A stretch of DNA of 64,000 bases, taken from assembly GCA_030762935.1 (NCBI GenBank), contig CM060886.1, forward strand, positions 31,102,509-31,166,508, in the 5' to 3' direction. This DNA comes from Hymenopus coronatus (lineage: Eukaryota; Arthropoda; Insecta; Mantodea; Hymenopodidae). This document shows, piece after piece, positions 44,096 through 55,487 of the stretch (within the stretch, counting starts at the first letter, position 1; the number at the start of each line of letters is the position of its first letter). The translations under genes were made by a program, and so were the position numbers. The notes below the pieces were generated by a model that ran no database searches, was not told the DNA's origin, and was given only the letters and a program-made list of their open reading frames with translations.

Positions 44096-44359
44096 TTTCG
44101 ATACCTATACCTTGCTCAAATGGGATTTTTTTTAACTCCTGACTACACAAAGAGAACCGAAATCCATCCAAATATTTGATTATATAGGAAGGAATGAATT
44201 GAAAGCAGACGAGTGATGGCACTACACTTACAGGGTCAGTAACGTTTCCTGGCAGCCGTACAGGCGAAGTATCCCCTCCGTCCCTTAGTCCTAGTTATAG
44301 CATTACTGTCGTCAGGAGACGAAATTAGATATATTACGTATATCTAATTGAAGATTTCA

Positions 44360-44397
44360 GTAGGGAAATTTCACTGAAAATTTGAGGCACCCTGGCA

Positions 44398-44441
<44 letters not shown>

Positions 44442-44505
44442 AAAAGAGAGAGAGAGTGTCTCTATCCACTATGTACAGTGCACATACGGGCTAAAGAAAG
44501 TAAAA
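44360..44505. repeat. Rep1 scraps around a (GA)n tract
   Basis: TTTCACTGAAAATTTGAGGC is reverse Rep1. (GA)n covers 44401-44455. TCTCTATCCACTATGTACAG..AAAGAAAGTAAAAAAC is a forward R end. The two face each other across the microsatellite. Confidence 0.6.
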
Positions 44506-44510
44506 AACTG

Positions 44511-45114
44511 AATCGCTGAAACGTGGCAATGAAACTGGCTACAAGCTTTCTAGTTCACTTGCAGCAGTTTACGCGATCGTGGTTTAGTTTTTATATTTAT
44601 TTGAATTTATTAAATAAGCGCTAATTATCAATTAGATTTAGCAAGAGACCTTGTTTGTTTCATTTGCTTCTGTGGATTTTCATATGGTTTGAAACATTTT
44701 GAGCCTTTTAAAAACATACGATAGCAAAACCACCAGTCACGTCTATACCTTTCTTGGAATTGCCTGACAATAAAGTTAGTCACGTTTATATATTAATGCT
44801 CCTGAAATGGCGTCTTCAGGAATACACCGCGCTTTTAGAAATGTTAAGTGCACTGCAATCTTATTTTAACCCTTAACGAGTACAAAATGCTCGCCACTTT
44901 AAAGAATCTTAGCGTCGCTATGTCTATCTTTCTGCCTAATGCGCATAGAAACTCATTAATTGCTGCTGCATATATACGAAATTGAAATTTTATAAAAATG
45001 CTCGACTATAAACGAGTCAGCATTTCAAATTTAGTGTAAATTACAAGAAGTACTGACCAGTTGCCACGCGCAATCTCCAGGTCTCCTAAATATTTAGAAC
45101 CCTCAGACAACTTT
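44511..45114. other. Unassigned sequence
   Basis: No gene or repeat recognised. Confidence 0.4.
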
Positions 45115-45720
45115 TCTGTCTCTCTCTGTCATTTCCGAGACATTCCTTGCTATCGGTTTCAGTTTTTAAATACTTATTTTATTTATTACTTTTTATTTAT
45201 TTTTTATGCAACTTAAAAGTCCTATAACCTGGTCATATCGGACGATGAATGAATTTAGTGAAATGAGGCTGAAATGATCTCGGGGTCCATGGAGCTTTAA
45301 GTTGCTCGACACATGTCTTCTCAGAATAAGGGAAAACCCCGAAAGAAACATTGTCCGGGTAACTTACCCTAAGCGAGATTCGAACTCATGACCCTTTGAA
45401 TGAGAGGCCAACACGCTACCACCACACTATGCAGGAAGGTCAACATTTTTTTCTAATACGGGAATTTTTCAACTCCCGGCCATGCAAAGAAACGAATTTC
45501 AGCCACATGGCAACCAGCTTTTAAAACATTTGACTATCGCTTTAGCTAGTGTATTCCCTTAGTTCCCCTTTACTTACAAGGAAGCAATGAATAAAGACAA
45601 TTTCTACTAATGTTTATCTCGATTAGAAAGAAGTAGATAGAGGAATAGGCTTTTTAACAATAATTTATTACAGAGATGCAGAGAAAGTCATGTGAATGTA
45701 AACTCAAATGTTTTTTAAAA
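45115..45720 (-). repeat. Rep1 left half, reverse, interrupted by SINE B
   Basis: CATTTCCGAGACATTCC..GGTTTCAGTTTTTAAATAC lies before the SINE. TAATACGGGAATTTTTCAAC, GGCAACCAGCTTTTAAAA and the L end GCAGAGAAAGTCATGTGAATG lie after it. The SINE therefore inserted into a pre-existing Rep1. Confidence 0.75.
45196..45440 (-). mobile_element. SINE B, reverse strand, near-complete
   Basis: On the reverse strand: GTGTGGTGGTAGCGTGTTGG, GAGTTCGAATCTCGCTTAGG, GTAAGTTACCCGGACAATG, GACCCCGAGATCATTTCAGC, GATATGACCAGGTTATAGG. Inserted in Rep1. Confidence 0.85.
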
Positions 45721-46166
45721 ATATTTCTAACAAATGTTATTAAAATATTGCTTTTTAGGATACCTCTACCTACATTATAGGATTTCTCAAGACATCATTA
45801 GGATCAAGGGAGGTTGTAAGTTATTTATTTGCCATAATTTACGATTAAATTTACAGTTACATTTCTGTTGTAATTGAATATTAATATTAAGATTTTCTTC
45901 CAAGTAGAAATAAAACACGTAACTAATTCACCATAACCATAGCAAACTTATAGTCTAATGAAACTTATGAAGTTATATCAATAAGAGCCAACTAGCAAAC
46001 CTCTTATCGCGATTTCTAATTTATTCTGCAACTGCCACCCTAATGACAATTCTCCGGAGCCTCCATATCCACTACTGATTTTCTTTTTTCTCCCATCATA
46101 ATTATCCTTAATGAGCCAACTAAAACCAGACTATTGATGAATTTCCCTATGGGGTGTTACTTTTTC

Positions 46167-46201
<35 letters not shown>

Positions 46202-46523
46202 ATTTAAATCCAGATATTTTAAAAAGGGAAATATTTATGGGTATAAAAGATACGACACATACTGAATAGGTTTTAGAGTTGTAAAAATCTCACTAAAGAC
46301 ATTCTGATTTTATTCTTGGATTTGTGCGAGAAAAAGTTAGTGATAAATTAGTCTAAATCAACTCAGCATTTATGTGAAATTTAATTAAACTAATTTCGAT
46401 AAATTAGAAGAAAAACGGAAATTATCATAAGATATGTGACATTTTATGTTCAATGTATGTTTCTTAATACCGTTTCTACTAACTATTCTTACAAACGTTT
46501 TTCTGCTTCAGTTACATAGATTA
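45721..46523. other. Unassigned AT-rich sequence
   Basis: Long T-run at about 46170-46198. No frame or repeat block recognised. Confidence 0.4.
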
Positions 46524-47185
46524 AAAATCTGATGTGTTCCATTCACATGACTTTCTCTATATCTCTGCAACAAATTATTGTTAAAAAGCTTATGCTTGTA
46601 TTTACTTCATGCTAATCGAGAAACAATTAGCAGAAATAGTCTTATTACTTGCTTCCTTGTAAGTAGGAGGGTAATAAGGGTGTAACATAGGTTAAAGGAT
46701 AGTCAAAAGCTGGTTGCTATGTGACTGAAGCTCCTTTGTTTGTATGGATATGAGTTGACAAATTCCTGTGTGAGAAAAGTATGTTTTTTTAAAGGTGGAA
46801 TCAAAACCAAGGAATAACTCAAAAACGATCAACTTCACAACAAAAAGGTATGTAACATAAATTGTGAGTTTTAACGTGCTCAACATTAATTACACTTTTC
46901 TCAAGTAGGATGCAGTCCGTGTTTCTTTTGTTTTATTCCTGGTCATGTAAAGGAAACCGAATCTCAATGTCAATCTGCATTGCTACAGCTTGTAAAACAT
47001 TTGACTTTCGGTTTAACCTGTGAATTCCCTTATTTCCCTTCTACTTATAAGAAACTAAATAATAAGGACATTTCTACTAATTATCTCGATTAGCATGACG
47101 TAAGTAGGAGAATAATCTTTTGTAAGAAGTTTGTTTACAGAAAAGGTGTATAAGGTCATGTGAATAGAACAATCAGATTCTTTTC
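46524..47185. repeat. Rep1 inverted pair, left ends outward
   Basis: 46524-46886 is the plus-strand L half (AATCTGATGTGTTCC to GTGCTCAACATT). 46890-47185 is the minus-strand L half (CTTTTCTCAAGTAGGATGC to GGTCATGTGAATAGAACAATCAG). No R end is present. The result resembles a small element with long terminal inverted repeats. Confidence 0.85.
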
Positions 47186-47906
47186 GGTTGCCGAGCACTT
47201 TTACAACTAACATCTGCGGCTACGGCCCTTTCTTAATTGCTTTAGTTTTCAGGTAGCCACGCTTCAAACCGAATCCCCCCCCCCCCCAACACATCTTGTT
47301 GAGGGAGAATGGTCGTAGTAGTGCGCTTTATGTTGGAGCAGTTCATTAAACAATAAAATAAAATCTAAACAAAAATACTTATGGAAAATAAAACAACCTA
47401 GAAATATTCTATCGCTTTTCCGGAATAAATTACAACATCCAAAATGCAGATTTTAAATGTTTTATAGACGTATAGCATCAAGTGACAAACGATTGCTATA
47501 ATAATCATTATTCACCATGGATTTGATTCTGTAAAAGTTTCACACGTAAATATTATGATATTCCAATTCCTTCTGAAGAAGGGCTATGAAGAATAGGATA
47601 CAAAAATATGATAAAATAGTAAGTTTTTGAGAAAACTAATGGCTGAAACTTAATTTTTCTACGTTTATTCCTTACTACTTTTCAATAAAGATCGTAACGA
47701 AGGAACTACATAAATTTTGTTTTAATATTAGTTTGTACATTTTTGTAGGGCCTAACTAATGTATAAAGAATAATTTGTATTATTGTAGATCTATGTAGTG
47801 CCAGTTCTGACTATTGTAAACAATAGTATAACTCCAAATATAGTATAAATAGGATTATCCTGTTCATCCTATTCGTGCTTCGTGTTTATTGTTGCTATTA
47901 TTATCA

Positions 47907-47947
<41 letters not shown>

Positions 47948-48334
47948 TATTTATATTCAAGGCATTTTAACCCGGCATGCCCATCAGATGAGAATAGCAT
48001 GATTGGACAAAGAACTAGTGGATCTAAACTGATAAATCTAACCAGGATTCGAATACAGGCCTACAGCTTGGAAGATAAGCCACCAAGAATGAATGTTCCT
48101 TACTAGTTCGTTTTCCGACTGAGGGTAAATTGGTCTTTTCGGCCTATAAAGCATGGTTGTGGAAAGTGAATTTTTATGTGCTTTAGTATTCAAAAAGTAA
48201 TAAACCTAATGCATGATTCGATCGACATAATATCAAAACTTACAACTATTTTAAATATCTGACAAATGTAAAACAATCACATTCATCTTTTTATATTTAT
48301 TTTATATTATTCTACACATTATATTAACAAAATC
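47186..48334. other. Unassigned sequence with simple repeats
   Basis: C-run at about 47275-47287, a 7-bp stem CTATTGT/ACAATAG at 47812-47827, TATAAATAGG at about 47845 and (ATT)n at 47908-47945. The Leu-rich frame over the ATT tract is an artefact. Confidence 0.4.
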
Positions 48335-48400
48335 TTATACCGGGATCGATACCCGGCACCTCCACAGGGTTCTGCGACGTGGGGGATAGGTATTTGAGGG
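48335..48400 (-). repeat. tRNA-like B-box sequence
   Basis: On the reverse strand GAGGTGCCGGGTATCGATCCCGG resembles a T-arm with B box. No matching A box or acceptor arm was found, so this is a SINE or tRNA scrap, not a gene. Confidence 0.3.
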
Positions 48401-48599
48401 TGGAAAAAGGAAGGCAGATAGTAGAGCAATGATAATAACGTGACTAAATTAAGCTAATGTATTGAAAAATATTAAATAATTTGTTGGTTGCGAATGTTTG
48501 GTTTACAAAGGTGGGGGTAGCAATATATTCCATTAATCCTGGCCAATATTATTCTTATGGCGGGGGTTACTAATATAAAGCCTTATCTTAAGAAATATT

Positions 48600-48965
48600 T
48601 CATGGTGTGTCTAGGCGAGGTGAGAGACAAAGTGGTTGGACGGATGAGTCCAGAGCGACGCCCCAAGACGCATACAACGAAGCAGAGGTTCCCCGACAGT
48701 CAAGACAAGACCTGATGGTCGGGTCCACAGTTCCTTAAATAGATTTAGCGGCATCCCGGAAAGGCTTTCCAACATGGTGGCCGTACTCCTAATAAGGAGA
48801 ACCAAAGCCCCGATAGTGGGTAGTCTTAGCCAATCAACATCAAATGTATATCCGGTGTGAGGTCAAAGTGCGAATGTACACTTAGCCCAACGGAAGTTGG
48901 CGTCATCGAAAAGTCCACTGGGAGTGCCATCGGAAGAGACTAGTCACTTCCATCCTGTTACTTAA
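48600..48965. other. GC-elevated block of unknown nature
   Basis: CpG-containing, balanced composition (CCAGAGCGACGCCCCAAGACG, GCGGCATCCCGGAAAGG) in AT-rich surroundings, with a CCAAT at about 48829. A 64-residue minus frame has no motif. It could be retroelement untranslated sequence or a host regulatory region. Confidence 0.3.
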
Positions 48966-49214
48966 TCAGCTTATAACAAAGCTTGTATTTTTCCAAGAAT
49001 ATGTAAGAATCAAATCTCAGTAAATTCAGATTAATTAATCAATTCCTAATGAATAAAATATTACTAAAATAATATAAATTAAACTCTCGCCAATGACACA
49101 TGTGACACTATCTAATTGCTGTTAATTTTGCAAATATCCGATTTCAGTACCCATTAGATACAGGCTTGAATGTTTAGAACTGTTTGTTAATTGTCTAGGG
49201 TTACCAGACGTTAA

Positions 49215-50515
49215 CGTACTTCACTTGCTCAGTTAGTAGAGAATTCAGTTCAGAACTACTTATTGCGGGGGAAACATCTAGCACCCAAAGAACAGTTTGG
49301 CTTTAGAAAAGGAGTAGCGACAGATAATGCAACCTACAGGCTCACACATAAAGTGTTAACAGCGTTAACTGAAAAGGAATATGTCGGTGGAATCTTTTGC
49401 GACCTAGCGAAGGCTTTTGATTGTGTGAATCATGAGATTCTGATAGCTAAACTAAATTTCTATGGAATAAAGAATAACATATTAGATTGGTTCATTTCAT
49501 ACCTAGAGAAGAGAAAACAAAGGGTCGAAATTAACAACTCCAACGGGTATCAAAATAGTGCCTCAGAATGGAAGTCAGTAAAACACGTTGTTCCCCAAGG
49601 ATCAATCTTAGGGCCTCTTTTGTTCTTGATTTACATAAATGACCTCTCATTATACATTAAGAGTTTTGCAAGTATTTATTTATTCGCAAATGACACTAGT
49701 GTTCTAGTAACAAGTAAAGATTTCAATGAATGTGTAGCTAAATTAAACTATGTTCTAAATTGTATGTCAAATTGGTTCAAAGCAAACAAACTCTCAGTAA
49801 ACCTTGAAAAAACAAAAACAATTAAATTTATAACTACTCGCTCACCACAAACGCACATAGAAAGAGGAATTAATGATACATTGTTAGAACAGCTAAATGA
49901 AGTCAAATTTCTTGGCCTTCAGGTAGATAAGCATTTGGACTGGAAGTCACATATTAGCTACATCACACCTAAACTTAGCTCAGCATGTTATGCTCTCCGT
50001 GCACTGGTTAAATTTCACTCAATCGATACACTTAAAATGGTGTGTTTTGCCTACTTTAACTCCATCATCGAGTATGGAATAATATTTTGGGGTAATTCAG
50101 TAGATAGTAAATGCAATTCCGGATTCAGAAGAAAGCTATACGAATAATCTGTAATGCTTATAGCAGACAGTCATGCAAAGAACTATTTCAAAAATTGGGC
50201 ATCCTCACCTTACCTTGTGTTTATATATTATCTATTTTAAAATTCTATGCAGTTAATCGACATAGTTTTATAACAAACATGGAAATTGATAACATTAATA
50301 CTAGACAAAAGGGATTGATTCATCGTCCCAATGCCAATCTTCGTTGCTTTCAGAAAGGTGTATATTATGAAACAATCAAGATATTTAATGCTCTCCCCAG
50401 TAATCTCAAAGAAAATGTTGGGAATTTCAGGGCTTTTAAGGCCTCTCTTAAGGAGTACCTTTGCAATAAATCATTTTACTCTGTAGATGAATATTTAAGT
50501 GACAAATCTGTCTGA
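49215..50515 (+). pseudogene. LINE reverse transcriptase, one frameshift, YADD replaced by FAND
   Basis: Motifs in order: KEQFGFRKGVATDNATYRL (from about 49287), IFCDLAKAFDCVNHEIL (motif A, about 49392-49442), VVPQGSILGPLLFLIYINDL (motif B, 49588-49647), YLFANDTSVLV (motif C, about 49677-49710), LSVNLEKTK, VKFLGLQVDKHLDWKSHI (to about 49951), and IIEYGIIFWGNS (about 50065-50100). The frame shifts near 50105 and continues as IQKKAIRIICNAYSR, YYETIKIFNALP to TGA at 50513-50515. The first Asp of motif C is Asn (GAT to AAT expected). The tail matches CR1/Jockey-type RTs. Confidence 0.85.
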
Positions 50516-51150
50516 CAATACCGTTATAATCATTGTATTTATAAATATTACAATGTATTGCATATTGTGTATATTAGTGTGTGTGTGTGTTTTATATTAA
50601 AATTAAACTGATTTATACTTTGACTTGCACGAATGTGTCAAATGAATTTTTTTAGTATTTAGCAATGACACAAGGTCTGTAAAGCCTGATGTTTTGGTAT
50701 TTTACACTCTAGTACATAATTGTAAATCTTTGCATTGGAAATTCTATAACATATTTGTAAATATGTATTGTAATTTGTTGACATTTATGAAGAGTACATA
50801 ATACAATAATCATGTTTTAGTTTATATAATTGCTACTAGTAACTATTATGTCGATAATTTGAAAACTATCATCTGACATAACATTAGTTTTACATATAAT
50901 GAAATTATATTTATTTATTTATACACTTTAACACTATATTTTGATACTCTTTGTTTTTAAGTGCATGCAAAAAAAATATTCTGTTGTTTTTGTAACCTAT
51001 GCTTTTAGCACTAGAGCCTTGTACATTTTTTTTCATAGTATATATGTATTATGTTTCATATAATATGTATTCATGTGTATGCCTTGACAAGTTCTATGTT
51101 CAGTGGCTTTCCGGCCTAAACGAACTTACAGAATGCTTTCTAATCTAATC
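49215..51150 (+). mobile_element. CR1/Jockey-like LINE, 5'-truncated, relatively young
   Basis: Starts within the RT (frame open from about 49215) and runs to a 3' untranslated region ending CTTTCTAATCTAATCTCC near 51150. Only one frameshift in about 430 codons. The tail AGTTCTATGTTCAGTGGC...GGCCTAAACGAAC recurs alone at 61186-61252, which confirms the family and its 3' end. A (TCTAA)-type terminal repeat replaces a poly-A tail. Confidence 0.85.
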
Positions 51151-51690
51151 TCCAATGGATATATGTGCATGCATTCCCGAGAGGAACAGATGATTAAAGG
51201 AGCCGCAATAGTTGCATACACGGCAAGGTAGGTCGCGAAGTCGACAGAGGCTCTCAGAGATCCCTAACAATTCCTGGCTCGATCACCAGGCCATAGGCGC
51301 TCCTCTAAAGCTCCTTGTACACAATCACATTTTTGTCAAATTCAGTGCTTTACAAGTTTTTGTCATGTTATTTTATGTTACTTTACGTTAGAAAATGTGT
51401 TTAACGTTGTTACTTTGTATAACTAATTAATATTAATTGCACATAGGATTGTTTTTAAAAAAAAAAAGTCCCAATTGGGGATCGTGGCAGTTAGAGAGTA
51501 AAAATTGTAGATTTCAAACATATTTTAGGTTATTTTATGCACTTAGAGTGGTAGTTAGCGATTGAAATTGTTATAAGGGCATCAAACAGAATTTACTGCT
51601 TCAAAATATGATCAATATAATATACACTTTACAAAATACAACCATAGCATTGTGCATTCTTTCTGTACATCGAAGGTTATATCAGTTGCA
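51151..51690. other. Unassigned sequence
   Basis: Between the LINE tail and the piggyBac remnant. 51170-51310 is less AT-rich (GTCGCGAAGTCGACAGAGG, CTGGCTCGATCACC) and may be SINE-derived, but I could not find both boxes. Confidence 0.3.
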
Positions 51691-52161
51691 TTATTTATGC
51701 CATTGCATCATACATTCAACATGTAAGCCAACATTACATTTTGTACATTGCTTTCTTACACGTATTTTACATAGTGCACATTCCCTTTGTTTTCCTTCAA
51801 GTGTTCCTTCAAGATAGTGTCCTTTACCGTCTTTCCTTACATCGTTAGATACATGTTTCGTTGCCAGCTTTTGTAGACATGGTCGACCTGCATTTTTTGG
51901 GTCAGAAAGCTAGGATGCCAGTAGATATGCTCGAACAATCATTCTTCTGTTGTCCAGAAGAGGCACCTTTTCATTTGCAAGGCAATATAAAGCATAAGCG
52001 TTGACTACGACCATATCCACCATATTAGTAAAAATAGAAAAATACCACTTCTTGCCACGAATTTTGATTCTATATTTGTTGTATAAGGATGATTTCATGT
52101 TGCCCTTAATCACATTCATCAGATGAAGCTGATGATAGATGTCGCTCGTGCAAAAGAGCAC
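51691..52161 (-). pseudogene. piggyBac-like transposase C-terminus with one in-frame stop
   Basis: Reverse frame: KSSLYNKYRIKIRGKKWYFSI and FTNMVDMVVVNAYALYCLA match the end of the piggyBac DDE domain (..YR..IR.KKWWW.IF....D....NA..LY). RRMIVRAYLLAS is followed by TAG at 51912-51910; the same frame then continues PKNAGRPCLQKLATKHVS and a Cys-rich finger ECALCKIRVRKQCTKCNVGL plus HVECMMQWHK to TAA at 51691. The finger is C-x2-C-x7-C-x2-C-x4-H-x3-C, like the C-terminal domain that binds transposon ends. The rest of the transposase is missing; Rep1 begins at 52175. Confidence 0.72.
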
Positions 52162-52174
52162 ATCCGAATGTAGA

Positions 52175-53010
52175 GAAAGATCTGTTGTTACATTCGCATG
52201 ATTTTCTCTACCCCTTACACCTTCTTACTCGTGCAAAGCAGAGGAAGTACATTCCACCCAAAAATGCAATACCTAGATTACACCAGGAATATAACTTTTA
52301 AGGTTATCTGAACAACAAAGTACGCATTGTTGCAAAATGGAACTTATGTGAGTATGTGTGTGCATGTGTTTGTATGTCTGTGAATAGCCTATCTTAAAAA
52401 CGATAAAATAGTTAAATACCAAAATTGGTGTTTACGTAGGTCTTTCAAGTATGTGGCAATTGTAACGCAAAGATTTTCAAGAACCCCCCCCCCCCCAAAC
52501 TAGCATTTGATTGAAAACTATTCGTTATTTTTTATAATCTCAAAAATTACTGTGAAGATTTTCATTTAAATTCTATTTGTGAAAGTTATTTGCATGACAA
52601 ATGAAATGTGTATTGATTTTTTTTAGGAGGGAGGAATAGCGTGTGAAGTTCTCTTCATTCTGAATAATGATTTTGTACTTTATTAGCCTTCAAGTGGGAC
52701 TTAATTAGCCATCAGGGGACCGAGAATATGTGAGAAGGAACACAACAACCCGGAGGCGGGGTTCGAACCCACGACCCCCTGCGCCTATAAGCACCAAAGC
52801 TAGACACTTTAGCGAGCCCGGCCATGGGGACCAGCAAGTGATAAACCGAAAAGACAGAACAGTCTTACCACACAAAAAACAGATTTCCATAGAGCTCACT
52901 GTTTATGTCAAATAAAACCTTCAAGGTATTAAATCATTCCGGATATATTAACTTTAGTAGTTTCAACGTTCACATAATTATACTTTTTTTCAAGCACAAA
53001 TCGATATTCG
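52175..53010 (-). repeat. Rep1, reverse, interrupted by a SINE; short L end abutting its R end
   Basis: 52178-52216 is a forward L end (GATCTGTTGTTACATTCGC..TTTCTCTACC). From about 52225 a reverse copy runs from the R end (GAAGTACATTCCACCC) through a GTGT site (52356-52382), a C-run at 52485-52497 and TTCTGAATAATG. A SINE interrupts at 52697. Rep1 resumes at 52841 (GATAAACCGAAAAG) to about 53010. Confidence 0.75.
52697..52834 (-). mobile_element. tRNA-headed SINE, reverse strand, within Rep1
   Basis: On the reverse strand: GGGCTCGCTAAAGTGTCTAGC (A-box region) and GTCGTGGGTTCGAACCCCGCC (B box), then GGTTGTTGTGTTCC. Candidate 6-bp target duplication CAAGTG at 52691-52696 and 52835-52840. Removing the insert restores a continuous Rep1 (CTTCAAGTGATAAACCG). 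Confidence 0.65.
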
Positions 53011-53011
53011 T

Positions 53012-53735
53012 TTTTACTTTTATACACTGAATTTTAAGTAGGGAAAGTATTGTATTCGATCCAAAAATCCTGTCGGAATTTCATGAACTATACTTATGCT
53101 CCGAAACCACTAAATCCCGAAAGAGCATTTTTACAAAGATGTCATGTATGTGTGTGTGTGCGCGCGCGCGCGCATGTGTTTGTGTCTAGTATGTCTGTGA
53201 ACAGATAACTCATAAACGAAAAGCCAGTTAAATACCAAACTTAGTATTTAAGTTCTGCGTCTTTCAAGAATTTGATTTTCAAAATTTACAGTTTTCAAAT
53301 TAAAAAAAAATCTTCCGACCTCAAACTATACTTTTCATGGAACAACTTTAAAAATATTTGATTTTTTAAAACATTGCATTTTTTTTTTATTTAAATACAT
53401 TTCAAACTTTTCATGACCAATGAAACGTTTATTTTGAATGTTCTGGGAATAGTATCTGCAGCCCCCTTCATTCAGGATACTTTTTACATAACTCACAAAC
53501 TATAAGAGATAAATCAAAATCTTGCTACACAAAATGTAACATTAAACATACGATTTTTATTGAATACATATTTTACTTTCTCTGATGCGTATAGTAAGAA
53601 GAGAAAGTGGTAGAGAAAGTAAACTTGTTACGTACCTACATAGTACATAGAGAGGGTATTGCATTCCATCCAAAAATTTGATACAGAGAAGTCACCGGAA
53701 ATACATATTTTAGGATTTGAGCTAAGCTTGATTAA
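53012..53735 (-). repeat. Rep1, reverse, right and middle parts, plus a second R end
   Basis: 53040-53600 runs from a diverged R end through a (GT)n/(GC)n site (53148-53175) to AACATACGATTTTTATTG. At 53575-53735 a second R end begins (ACTTTCTCTGATGCG, TAGAGAAAGTAAACTTG, GAGGGTATTGCATTCCATCC) and stops after ACATATTTTAGGA. Confidence 0.7.
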
Positions 53736-53974
53736 TCCTCAAGAATACCTTTACTTACCTTTAAACAAAATTGCAGTTCTTTTGCAGCCACGGACACGGA
53801 AGAAAATCATGATGTTCTTTTAAAGCGTAAGTGAAGTCTTGAGTATTAATCAAGCGCGGCTCAAAAAGTAAATGAGAAGCAACTTCACTGTTTTAATTCC
53901 TATATTTTATTAACATGTTTTAGGGATTTATGAATACAAATAAAAACAAACAAATAAAATATGTTTATAAAACG

Positions 53975-54530
53975 GTGCCCCTCTGTCTTTCTGTGAATAG
54001 CATAACTCAAAAATGATACGACCCATAAATACTATACGTGATATTCAATTTCAGGAATTACTAAGGATGCGGCACGAAGGTTTTAAAGAACATTTCCCCA
54101 CCACAAATGGGAGGAATGAAGAGGACCTCAGATGGCTATTTCCAGAAATGTTATGATATACAGTTCATTTGCCATCATAAAAATTACTTCAACATATTAA
54201 TCAAAATCGTTATGTCATTTTTGAAAACTTTTCCATTTAAAGAATAGTTTGGGGAGTGGGGGATTACTTGGAAATCTTTGTGTCATATCTTGGAATATAC
54301 TAACTTAAATGTAAATGTTGGTGTTTAGTAAACTTTTTGAGGTATGCTGTCCACAGACACACACATACCCATACTCACACAGATCTTTATCTATAAATAT
54401 TTTATTGGAATTTAGGGAGAATCAAAACATAAACACATTTCCGGTGAAATCTTGACATCGATATTTTGGGCGGAATAAATACCTTCTCTTTCTACTATGT
54501 AGGTACATTGTACATGGTAGAGAACATAAA
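53975..54530. repeat. Rep1 pieces meeting head-on, right ends outward on one side
   Basis: 53975-54110 is reverse (TCTGTGAATAGCATAACTC, GCGGCACGAAGG). 54112-54530 is forward from AGGAATGAAGAGGACCTC through (CA)n at 54357-54383 to an R end GGTAGAGAACATAAAATG. Confidence 0.65.
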
Positions 54531-54552
54531 ATGAAACATAGGAATAAGTGCT

Positions 54553-54798
54553 TAGGCCTGGGTGGTGTGGTGGTAGCGTGTCTGCCTCACATTCAAAAGG
54601 TTGCGAGTTCGAATCTCGCTTAGGGTGAGTTACCCGGATAAGGTTTTTTTTAGTGGTTTTTATCTTATCCTGAGAAGACGAATGTCGAGTAACTTTATGC
54701 TCCATGGACCCCGAGATCATTTGAGCATCATTTCACCAATTTCATTCATCGCCCGATATGATCAACCAGGTTAAAGGACGTTAAACTTAAAAAAGTGT
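54553..54798 (+). mobile_element. SINE B, full-length copy, forward
   Basis: Reference copy: GGTGTGGTGGTAGCGTGTCTGC (A-box region), GCGAGTTCGAATCTCGC (B box), GAGTTACCCGGATAAGG, TTATCCTGAGAAGACG, GGACCCCGAGATCATTTG, TCATTCATCGCCCGATATG and an end ACGTTAAACTTAAAAAAG. The minus-strand frame over it is an artefact. Confidence 0.88.
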
Positions 54799-55487
54799 TT
54801 GTGGGAATAGTTTGTAAGTTTATATAACGATCAGATCAGAGAAGAAAATCAAACAAATATTTTTTACTTTCTCTAGCCCCGTATGTACAATGTACATAGT
54901 GGATAGAGAAGGTATTGCATTACACCTAAAAATTCGATACCGAGATTTCATCTTAAATATATGTTTTGGAGTTCCATAATTCCGAAAAAGCATTTTTAGG
55001 AAAAGGTCCCTGTGCCCAATTTTGATTAAAATACCGAATATTAAAGATATTTACATCCCAAATAAAGTGTATATCTTGATTTTTTGGGAATAGCCTCTGA
55101 AGAACTCTTTATTCTGGATGACTTTTACCAAATTTCGCTTAACGCTAAACCGTAAGTGATAGACAAAAACTGATAGCCTGTAGATGTCGTCAAAACACAC
55201 AATATATGTCCTTTAGATTTTTGTTGTGGAGGTAACCGTTTCCGAGATATTCATTGTTATTGGTTTCAATCGTAAAGTACTTGTACTTTTCTCAGACAGG
55301 TAGTGTCCGTTTTCCTTTTGTTCTACTCCTGGCCAAGCAAAGAAGCGATTTGCAATGACAAACGCATATCGACAGGTTTTAAAACATTTGACAATCGCTT
55401 TAACCTTGTGTATCCCCTTTGTTCCCTTCTACTTATAAGGAACTAAGTAATAACAATATCTTAATTTATATCGATTAATATGGTGTA

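Noticed and set aside
48335..48400. Functional tRNA gene on the minus strand
   Set aside because: Only the T-arm-like part is present.
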